A stretch of DNA of 57,930 nucleotides, taken from a virus. Positions 39,018 through 45,324 of the stretch are shown here, piece after piece (the stretch's first letter is position 1; the number at the start of each line of letters is the position of its first letter). A model generated the notes under the pieces. It was not told the DNA's origin, made no database searches, and worked only from the letters and a program-made list of their open reading frames with translations. Made by a program: the position numbers and the translations under genes. The DNA is taken from the IMG/VR virus record IMGVR_UViG_3300044949_002606, positions 1-57,930 of that record, one strand, 5' to 3'.

Positions 39018-39355
39018 CCACCAACCGCAAAGACGAAGAAGCCGCGCTGGTGCCGCGTGTGGAGCAGACGCTGCGGCTCATCCGCGAGCTGCGCAACCCG
39101 AACCGCACCGAGCTCGCGTCGCGGCTGGGGTGCTCGCCGTCGACGGCCGCAGTCTACACCGCGGAGCTCAGGGCCCGGGGGTTGATTGTGCCGAGCAGCG
39201 CGGGGCGGTTTGCGCGTTGGCGCCTGGCCGAGGAGCCCGCAAAAACGAAGGCCGGCCCCGCCCCGCGCCTACTTGAGCAAACGAGCAGCGTTTGGCACTA
39301 CGCGCAACGCTGCGCCACGTACAACCTGAAAGGAGAGTGCAATGAACAAAGATGA
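39014..39355 (+). CDS. Winged helix-turn-helix DNA-binding protein
   Basis: A 113-residue protein. Residues about 15-70 read VEQTLRLIRELRNPN, RTELASRLGCSPSTAAVYTA and ELRARGLIVPSSAGRFARW, a clear helix-turn-helix plus wing in the style of MarR or IclR N-terminal domains. The C-terminal tail (TSSVWHYAQRCATYNLKG) has no known motif. It could act as a repressor of the early or replication genes. ATG 39014 overlaps the previous stop (ATGA). Confidence 0.75.
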   Translation: MTTNRKDEEAALVPRVEQTLRLIRELRNPNRTELASRLGCSPSTAAVYTAELRARGLIVPSSAGRFARWRLAEEPAKTKAGPAPRLLEQTSSVWHYAQRCATYNLKGECNEQR

Positions 39356-39518
39356 CGCTCCGCCGCCCGCTGAAGCGGCAACCGAGGTGGGCCAAGACGA
39401 CCCGGACTTCTACAACCGCCAGTTCATGCTGGAGGAGTTGGGTTCACTGCTGGCCTGGGCGCTCGGCATCTTCGCCGTTGTCGCGCTGCTGGGATTTGTT
39501 GTGGGGAGGTTCGTATGA
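39342..39518 (+). CDS. 58-residue single-pass membrane protein
   Basis: Starts at ATG 39342, with AAAGGAGAG four bases upstream, and ends at TGA 39516-39518, overlapping the next start by four bases and the previous stop by 14. Residues 1-34 are acidic (DDAPPPAEAATEVGQDDPDF) and residues about 38-56 form one membrane helix (LAWALGIFAVVALLGFVVG). An acidic outside or inside tail with one helix suits a membrane anchor for another protein. No family is recognised. Confidence 0.7.
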   Translation: MNKDDAPPPAEAATEVGQDDPDFYNRQFMLEELGSLLAWALGIFAVVALLGFVVGRFV

Positions 39519-40126
39519 CCACCCTACGCGAAGCCGCCCAGCAGGCGCTGGAAGCGTGGGAGCAAATAAACCTGTACGGCTTTGTCTTGGCCGATTACGA
39601 AGGCCCGATGGAGCAAGCCATCACCGCCCTCAAGGCCGCGCTGGAGAAGCCAGCGCGGCCGTTGTGCAAGGGCATACCCCGGCGCGGATGCAACTACCTC
39701 GCCCCTTGCGACACCGTGTGCAACAAGTGCGGCGAGATCCACCACCATCACCAGATGGTCGCTCACTTTGAAGCAGCGCAGCAGCCAGAGCAGGAGCCGG
39801 TGGCTTGGGGGTGCTTCCGGAACGGTGAGCTACAAACGGAACTCGTCGGCACCGAAGCCGATGTCGATTTCTGGTGCGCATCGGACGAACCGGAGATGCA
39901 GGGCATGGTGAAGGGCGCCCTCTTCACCCACTTACCCCGCCGCGAGTGCCTGCATGCCTTCGCGCGGTGCGCGGGCAACCCCGAGCGCACCGAGTGCGGC
40001 ACGTGCTCCCGGCGCGCCGACCCGCGCTCACCGCTGCGCCGGACGGAGTGGTGGATTGGACCCTGGGTGGGCCATGGCTCCTGCCCCGACCGGCGCGCGA
40101 CGCCTGAAAGCGCAACACCACAATGA
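39515..40126 (+). CDS. Cys/His-containing phage protein of the REAAQQALEAWE type
   Basis: A 203-residue protein. The start TLREAAQQALEAWEQIN matches a helix common in Burkholderiales and enterobacterial phage proteins. The centre has NYLAPCDTVCNKCGEIHHHH, a likely zinc site, and EQEPVAWGCFRNGEL, a linker also seen in such proteins. The C terminus has several more Cys and is less regular. It starts at ATG 39515 overlapping the membrane-protein stop (ATGA) and overlaps the helicase start. Function unknown. Confidence 0.65.
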   Translation: MTTLREAAQQALEAWEQINLYGFVLADYEGPMEQAITALKAALEKPARPLCKGIPRRGCNYLAPCDTVCNKCGEIHHHHQMVAHFEAAQQPEQEPVAWGCFRNGELQTELVGTEADVDFWCASDEPEMQGMVKGALFTHLPRRECLHAFARCAGNPERTECGTCSRRADPRSPLRRTEWWIGPWVGHGSCPDRRATPESATPQ

Positions 40127-41598
40127 CCAACACCATCGACGAACGCACCGCGGCGCGGGAGGCCGCGCTGCTGCAACGCATCGCTCACGCCCGCCGGCTC
40201 GCCCGGCCGGAAGACTACGTGTTCGACAAGGCGCAAGAAGCGTTCTGGGACCTGCGCGACGGCACCCAGCACTCGGAAAAAGCCGTCGACGCGTCCATCC
40301 CCGTCGAGCTGTGGCGCGTGGTGGTGGACGAAGGAGCAGGCGACGACGAGGCACCAGCTGAAGGTCGACGCCAACGTGGGCGGCCACGCCGCCGTCGAGA
40401 ACGGCTCGTCCCTCCCTCGCGCGACATCCTGCGCGTGGAAAATGACCAGTTTGTCGAAGGCAGCACGTGGTGGCCCGGCGAGCCGCAGATCATTCACGAC
40501 ATCTTCATCGACGCCAACGGCTGGCGCCCCGCCCCGGGCCGGCGCATCTACAACAAGTACCTCCCGCCGCCCCAGTTCGACCGCGGCGACCCGGAAAAGG
40601 CCGGCTGGTGGGTCAACCACGTCCGCAAGCTCTGGCCCGACCCCGCCGAGCATGAGTACTTTTTCGACTTCTGCGCGCACATGGTGCAGCGCCCCCAAGA
40701 AAAGTGCAACGCCGCGGTGGTGCTCTCCGGCACGCAAGGCATCGGCAAGGACGCCGCGCTCATGCCCGTGAAGGCCGCGATCGGTGCGTGGAACACCAAG
40801 AACATCGACCCCGACGAACTGTTCAGCCCGTACAAACCCTGGCTCGAAACACTCATGCTCGTCGTCGACGAGGTGCGCCCGAACAAGGACGAGTTCCACG
40901 CCAGCAGCGCGTACAACATTCTGAAGCCCATGATCGTTGCGCCGCCCGACACGCTGCCGCTGAACGACAAGTACGCCAAGCTCCGCCACATCATCAACCG
41001 GCTCCGCGTCTTCATCACCACCAACGACTGGATGAGCATGTACATCCCGCCCGAAGACCGCCGCATGTTCATCATGCACTCCCCGCTGCAACAAAAGTGG
41101 CACGAAGTCGAGGGCCGGCACAGCTACTTCCGTGAGTTCTTCGGCTGGTGCGAGCGCGGCGGCATCGAGCACGTTGCGGCGTGGCTCGCGGCGCGGGACC
41201 TGAGCGCCTTCGACCCCAAGGCTCAAGCCGCGCGCACCGCGGGGTGGGGCGCCGTGGCCGCGAGCTGGGGCGAGCCGGAAGACGCCGTCGCCTGGGCCAT
41301 AGACCACCTCGGCCGCCCGGACGCGGTCTTCGGCCAGGAACTCGTCATCCCGCAATTCGACCACCACGAAGAGGTCGCCGGCATGCTCAAGTCGCCGCGG
41401 AAGATCGCGCATCGAATGAACCGCGCCGGCTACGTGCAAGTGCCCGCCCCGGACGGCGAGCCGCGGTGGACGTTCCGCGCCGCGGGGAAAGTGTTGCGCG
41501 CGAGGTACGCCTTTGTGCGCTCGGAGCTCGGCGGGGATGTCGTCGCGGCCGTCGCTGCGGTGAAGGAACGGGGCCGCGCGATGCTGGAAAAGGGCTGA
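40123..41598 (+). CDS. Primase-associated helicase (superfamily 3-like, DUF5906 type)
   Basis: A 491-residue protein. Walker A is SGTQGIGKD (about 202-210), with Asp instead of Ser or Thr after the Lys, as in related phage proteins. Walker B is LMLVVDEV (about 244-251). The sensor block RVFITTNDWMSMYIPPEDRR lies near 285-304. The N-terminal part has DYVFDKAQEAFWDL and the pattern VPPSRDI then WWPGEPQIIHDIF, as in phage primase-helicases. The stretch at about 70-93 is Arg-rich and unusual, possibly a disordered insertion. It unwinds DNA at the origin with the PrimPol protein. Confidence 0.85.
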   Translation: MTNTIDERTAAREAALLQRIAHARRLARPEDYVFDKAQEAFWDLRDGTQHSEKAVDASIPVELWRVVVDEGAGDDEAPAEGRRQRGRPRRRRERLVPPSRDILRVENDQFVEGSTWWPGEPQIIHDIFIDANGWRPAPGRRIYNKYLPPPQFDRGDPEKAGWWVNHVRKLWPDPAEHEYFFDFCAHMVQRPQEKCNAAVVLSGTQGIGKDAALMPVKAAIGAWNTKNIDPDELFSPYKPWLETLMLVVDEVRPNKDEFHASSAYNILKPMIVAPPDTLPLNDKYAKLRHIINRLRVFITTNDWMSMYIPPEDRRMFIMHSPLQQKWHEVEGRHSYFREFFGWCERGGIEHVAAWLAARDLSAFDPKAQAARTAGWGAVAASWGEPEDAVAWAIDHLGRPDAVFGQELVIPQFDHHEEVAGMLKSPRKIAHRMNRAGYVQVPAPDGEPRWTFRAAGKVLRARYAFVRSELGGDVVAAVAAVKERGRAMLEKG

Positions 41599-41605
41599 CA
41601 AGCCC

Positions 41606-42061
41606 TCAGCGCGCCGGCCCCCGCGTCCTGCGCGGACGCGCGACGGGCGTAGGCTCGTACCGCTCGCCCAACGCAGGCAACGGACGGCGCGCGGCGTTGT
41701 CGACGCGCCACGGGTGCGCTCGGTCCGGGTCGTGAGCCAAGTCCCGGGCCGCCAAGTGCCCCACCACGACCCACTCCGGGTCCACCAACAACCACACCTC
41801 CCTCCCCGGCGTGAGCGCGTCCAGCTCCGCCTCCCACCAAGCCAACTCCGCCGCGCACCACGCGTCCATCAACAACGCCGTGGTCCATCCGCTGGCCACG
41901 TCCGTGAGCGTCAACGCCCCACCGCTGGCCGAACGCTGGGCGGCGTAGGCGTTGCCCGCCCGGTCCTCCACCAACAGCCGCCCGCCATCGATTCGGGCCG
42001 ACTTGAGCAAGGACTGCGCGGTCTGCTCGCGCAGCGTTTTCTTGGGCTTTTTGTGGTCCAT
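41606..42061 (-). CDS. Lone minus-strand protein of unknown function
   Basis: A 151-residue protein in the middle of plus-strand genes. It starts at ATG 42061 with AAAGGACACCC upstream; a longer start at 42082 lacks a ribosome site. It contains LKSARIDGGRLLVEDRAGN, a Trp-rich centre (AAELAWWEAELDAL, REVWLLVDPEWVVVGH) and an Arg-rich C terminus. It converges on the helicase with only seven bases between stops. No family is recognised; its promoter must be in the AT-rich gap. Confidence 0.6.
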   Translation of the reverse strand: MDHKKPKKTLREQTAQSLLKSARIDGGRLLVEDRAGNAYAAQRSASGGALTLTDVASGWTTALLMDAWCAAELAWWEAELDALTPGREVWLLVDPEWVVVGHLAARDLAHDPDRAHPWRVDNAARRPLPALGERYEPTPVARPRRTRGPAR

Positions 42062-42091
42062 GGGTGTCCTTTTTGGGTTCATTGAGGGGTC

Positions 42092-42366
42092 GCCGCGCCA
42101 ATCTCGGGTCGTGGGCGGATCGGCCTTCTTTGCATTATCTCGGCTTCTTCGGCGTTTGGCAACCGTTCGTGCGAAAAGCCGCTGTTTTGGGTGATTTTCG
42201 CAAATCCGGAATTCGCGTCGATATCACACAATTCCCGAAGTTTCCCGAGCTACTAATTGTTGGAAAAAAACAAAATTAAATGAGTAGAATAAGGGATTTA
42301 ATTTAAAAAAGAGGAAACAATAGCAAACTCGGGCCTCTTTGCGATCTCGGGTCGGATTGGCGCGGC
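42092..42366. repeat. 12 bp inverted repeat flanking the AT-rich region
   Basis: GCCGCGCCAATC (42092-42103) and GATTGGCGCGGC (42355-42366) are perfect reverse complements, 251 bp apart. Each overlaps or adjoins a copy of ATCTCGGGTC, so the two arms look like halves of a larger organised site. Confidence 0.75.
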
Positions 42367-42456
42367 TCGAGCTGGATTTTGGCGGTTCATAACCCGAGAT
42401 TTCGATCTTTTTGCGACGCAGCGTGGATATTCGAGCGCGGCTTCAAGAAGAAAGTG

Positions 42457-42485
42457 TTGCCCGCGGCTGCGGCGTGAGCGATAAT
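42457..42485 (+). promoter_or_regulatory. Sigma70-like late promoter P4 for the terminase operon
   Basis: TTGCCC at 42457-42462 and GATAAT at 42480-42485 are 17 bp apart, the same form and spacing as the promoters at 2331, 9624 and 52594. It lies 54 bp before the terminase small-subunit start. A second weaker candidate in the AT-rich stretch (TTGGAA at 42260, TAGAAT at 42285) has a 19 bp spacer. Confidence 0.75.
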
Positions 42486-42538
42486 CGCGGCGCGAAGTGC
42501 TGCAGTAGCAACTTCAATAAAATTCGAGGCTTGAAGAA

Positions 42539-42955
42539 ATGGCTGGTGTGAAAGGTCGCGGTGGTCGTCCTCCGGGCAGTGGCGGCAGACCGCCAGGAAT
42601 CCCCAACAAAGCCACCCGCGCGGCTCGTGAAGCGATTGCGGCGTTCGTCGACAACAACGCGCACCGCCTGCAGGAGTGGCTGGACAAGATCGCTGATGGT
42701 GTTCCGATGCTCGACGCGCAAGGCAAACCAGTTTACACCGACGAAGGCGAACCGCGTTTCCTGACCACGCCCAACCCCGAGAAGGCCGCCACGATGTTCA
42801 ACAACGTCATCGAGTACCACGTGCCCAAGCTCGCCCGCAGCGAGGTCACGGGCGCCAATGGCGGCCCCGTCAGCATCGCGGCGATCGACTTGAAGGGCTT
42901 GACGGATGTGGAGCTCGAGCAGGTGCAGCGGCTGTTGGGCAAGGCGGCGCAGTGA
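42539..42955 (+). CDS. terS: Terminase small subunit-like protein
   Basis: A 138-residue protein. The N terminus is GRGGRPPGSGGRPPGIPN, a basic, Gly-Arg-Pro-rich tail often found in phage terminase small subunits. Then come helices TRAAREAIAAFVDNNAHRLQ and NPEKAATMFNNVIEYHVPKL followed by ARSEVTG. The order (small then large subunit, 11 bases apart) supports the call. It should bind the packaging site in phage DNA and regulate the large subunit. The packaging mode (pac or cos) is not visible here. Confidence 0.78.
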   Translation: MAGVKGRGGRPPGSGGRPPGIPNKATRAAREAIAAFVDNNAHRLQEWLDKIADGVPMLDAQGKPVYTDEGEPRFLTTPNPEKAATMFNNVIEYHVPKLARSEVTGANGGPVSIAAIDLKGLTDVELEQVQRLLGKAAQ

Positions 42956-42966
42956 GCCGCTGATCA

Positions 42967-44550
42967 ATGAACGCGCCGCTCAGCCCCGCCGTGCTGCTGG
43001 ACATGGTCCAGCGCGAGCGCGACCGTCGCGCGGCGCAGCGCGGCTTGTACGAGTTCGTGAAGCAAGCGTGGAGCACCGTCGAGCCCGGCGTGAAGTTCAT
43101 TGCCTCGTGGCACATCGAGGCGATCTGTGAACACCTCGAGGCGATCACTCACGGCCAGCTGCGCAAGCTGCTCATCAACATTCCACCGCGGCACAGCAAG
43201 TCCACCATCGTCAGCGTGATGTGGCCGATGTGGGAGTGGCTGCACAACCCGGCGGAAAAGTACTTGTGCGCCAGCTACTCCGGCACGCTCAGTATCCGCG
43301 ACAACTTGAAGGCGCGGCGGCTGGTGCAGTCGCCTTGGTACCAGGAGCGGTGGGGCACGCAGTTCGAGCTGGCCGGCGACCAGAACGCCAAGCAGCGGTT
43401 CGAGAACGACAAGACGGGCTACCGCCTGGCCACCAGCGTGGGCGGTACGGCCACGGGCGAGGGCGGCTCAAGGCTCATCCTCGACGACCCACACAGCGCC
43501 CAGGAAGCCAACTCCGACGCCATGCGCGAGTCGGCGCTGGAGTGGTTCGACGTTGTGTGGTCCACGCGGTTGAATGACCCCAAGCGCGACGCGATGGTCA
43601 CCGTCATGCAGCGGCTCCACGAGCGCGATGTGTCCGGGCACATCCTCGAGGACATTGGCGGGTGGGAACACATCTGCATCCCTGCCGAGTGGGACGGGCG
43701 CGCTCGCAAGACCGCGCTCGGCGCGTACGACCCGCGCACCAAGCGCGGCGAGCTGATCTGTCCGGAGCGGTTCGGCGAGAAGGAAGTCACCGAGCTGAAG
43801 CAGCTGCTCGGCACATATGGCGCCGCGGGCCAGCTGCAGCAGGAACCTTCGCCCGCCGAGGGCGGCATCCTGAAGACCAAGCACTTCCGGCTGTGGCCCG
43901 CCGAAAAGCCGTTGCCCCAGTTCGAGTACGTGCTGCAGAGCTACGACACCGCGTTCAGCGAGAAGACCTCCAACGACCCCACGGGCTGCGAGGTGTGGGG
44001 CATGTTCACTTACGAGAACGCACGGCACGCGATGCTGCTCGACGCGTGGGACGAGCGGCTCACCTACCCCGAGCTGCGGCAGCGCGTCATCCGCGACTGG
44101 AACACCGAGTACGGCGGCACGAGCGGCGCCCAGCGTGGGCAGGTGACGCGCTCTGTTCGCCCCTCGCGCATCCTCGTGGAGGCGAAGGCCAGCGGCCAGT
44201 CGCTGTTGCAGGACCTGCGGCTCGCACGTGTGCCGGCCGTGGGGTACAACCCTGGGACAGCCGACAAGGTGAGCCGGGCGCATCAAGCCGCGCCCACGCT
44301 CGAGCTGGGCATCTTGTGGGTGCCTGAGTCGGCCAAGAACCCTGGCCAACCCGTGAGCTGGGCTGCGCCGTTCATGCGCCAGCTGGAGAAGTTCCCCGTC
44401 GCCGAGCACGATGAGTACGTGGACTGCTTCACGCAGGCCGTGATCTTCCTGAAGAACGACGGATGGTTCGAGCTGCCCCAGGCCTCAGACCGCGACGAAC
44501 CGCGCCGCCGCGCACCCAACGCCGAGAGGGGCAACCCCTATGCCGCATAA
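42967..44550 (+). CDS. terL: Terminase large subunit
   Basis: A 527-residue packaging ATPase-nuclease. The ATPase has a Walker A-like NIPPRHSKST (71-80), Walker B RLILDDPH (about 169-176), and an adenine-binding start with FVKQAW. The RNase H-like nuclease has QSYDTAFSEKTSNDP, a middle strand RILVEAKASGQSLLQDL and the last Asp in DEYVDCFTQAVIFL. These are the hallmarks of phage large terminases. It pumps DNA into the prohead through the portal encoded at 48308. Start is ATG 42967. Confidence 0.95.
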   Translation: MNAPLSPAVLLDMVQRERDRRAAQRGLYEFVKQAWSTVEPGVKFIASWHIEAICEHLEAITHGQLRKLLINIPPRHSKSTIVSVMWPMWEWLHNPAEKYLCASYSGTLSIRDNLKARRLVQSPWYQERWGTQFELAGDQNAKQRFENDKTGYRLATSVGGTATGEGGSRLILDDPHSAQEANSDAMRESALEWFDVVWSTRLNDPKRDAMVTVMQRLHERDVSGHILEDIGGWEHICIPAEWDGRARKTALGAYDPRTKRGELICPERFGEKEVTELKQLLGTYGAAGQLQQEPSPAEGGILKTKHFRLWPAEKPLPQFEYVLQSYDTAFSEKTSNDPTGCEVWGMFTYENARHAMLLDAWDERLTYPELRQRVIRDWNTEYGGTSGAQRGQVTRSVRPSRILVEAKASGQSLLQDLRLARVPAVGYNPGTADKVSRAHQAAPTLELGILWVPESAKNPGQPVSWAAPFMRQLEKFPVAEHDEYVDCFTQAVIFLKNDGWFELPQASDRDEPRRRAPNAERGNPYAA

Positions 44551-44791
44551 GGTCGACAAGGCAGCGATGGGCTGCAACAAGCCGCGGCGCACGCCGGGCC
44601 ACCCCGCCAAGAGCCACGTCGTGAAGGCGTGCTCGGGCGGCACTGAGAAGGTGATCCGGTTCGGCCAGCAAGGCGTCAAGGGTTCACCCGAGGGCTCGGC
44701 CCGCAACGATGCGTTCAAGGCCCGGCACGCCAAGAACATCGCCAAGGGCAAGATGTCCGCCGCGTACTGGGCAGACAAGGTGAAGTGGTGA
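44540..44791 (+). CDS. DUF6321-like small phage protein
   Basis: An 83-residue protein with HPAKSHVVKACSGGTEKVIR, FGQQGVKG and ARNDAFKARHAKNIAKGKMS followed by AAYWADKVKW. I recognise this highly conserved pattern as DUF6321, found between terminase and portal genes of many phages. It is basic and probably binds DNA or the packaging complex. It starts inside the end of the terminase gene (11 bp overlap). Confidence 0.8.
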   Translation: MPHKVDKAAMGCNKPRRTPGHPAKSHVVKACSGGTEKVIRFGQQGVKGSPEGSARNDAFKARHAKNIAKGKMSAAYWADKVKW

Positions 44792-45324
44792 TCGACGTGC
44801 ACGGGTTGAACGCAATGCGCGCGGCGTACGCTGATGGGGGCGCGGTGCGCAACCCCGCGGCCCGCGGCCTGCCCAACCCGTCGCTGCTCAACTTGCAGCT
44901 GTACGCGCAGACGGTGGCGGAGGGGATGTACCCCGACGATGTGTTGCGCAGGGATGCCGCCCGGCACATGCTGGCCGCCGCGTTGGCGGCGCAGCGTTTT
45001 GGTCCTGGCACGGCCGAGGCGCTGGGCAAGGCCTACGAGTTCAAGGAGTCGCCTTTGCGCACCGCGGGGCATTGGATGGGGCTCAGCGCGCCGCGCGAAG
45101 ACTACCCAGTCGACACGCACAACAACGCGCTCGGCGCGCAGCTCGGTGCGCAATCGCGTTCGATGGACGATCTGCTGAGCGCGATTCAGCGCGCTGTGGA
45201 CCGCGGCACCGCGGGCATCGCAGAAGGGCAGGTGTCGTTGCGTCCGGACCCGGACACCCGCTACGTGAAAGGCAAGGCCCGCGGCGGTCTCGCCCAAGTG
45301 AAGGAGCGCAGCTGCAATGGCTGA
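44788..45324 (+). CDS. Phage protein with DUF6973-like helical motif
   Basis: A 178-residue protein starting at GTG 44788, overlapping the previous stop. It includes ADGGAVRNPAARGLPNPSL, then AARHMLAAALAAQRFGPG with EALGKAYEF, and YPVDTHNNALGAQLG. The RH..A and DxHNN residues fit a family I remember as DUF6973. The end has KARGGLAQVKE, one of the ARGG motifs. It is a candidate virion or packaging accessory protein; function unknown. Confidence 0.6.
   Translation: MIDVHGLNAMRAAYADGGAVRNPAARGLPNPSLLNLQLYAQTVAEGMYPDDVLRRDAARHMLAAALAAQRFGPGTAEALGKAYEFKESPLRTAGHWMGLSAPREDYPVDTHNNALGAQLGAQSRSMDDLLSAIQRAVDRGTAGIAEGQVSLRPDPDTRYVKGKARGGLAQVKERSCNG

Larger units (their letters stand above)
42062..42538. 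other. AT-rich intergenic region, candidate replication origin
   Basis: The only long gap without a gene. GCCGCGCCAATC at 42092-42103 and its reverse complement at 42355-42366 bracket it. ATCTCGGGTC occurs at 42101-42110 and 42344-42353, a near copy in reverse at 42391-42400, and CTCGGG-type cores at least three more times. Between them, 42254-42320 is very AT-rich, unlike the rest of the genome. The mix of iterated motifs, an inverted repeat and a melting region next to primase and helicase genes fits an origin. A promoter for the terminase sits at its right end. Confidence 0.6.

Noticed and set aside
40330-40440. Possible frameshift in the primase-helicase, because the Arg-rich stretch looks out of frame
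   Set aside because: Reading continues correctly before and after in the same frame (VPPSRDI, WWPGEPQII). A single frameshift would break one side, so a low-complexity insertion is more likely.
42260-42290. Promoter TTGGAA-TAGAAT in the AT-rich gap as the main terminase promoter
   Set aside because: The 19 bp spacer is long, and the TTGCCC-17-GATAAT promoter at 42457 matches the other late promoters and is closer to the gene.
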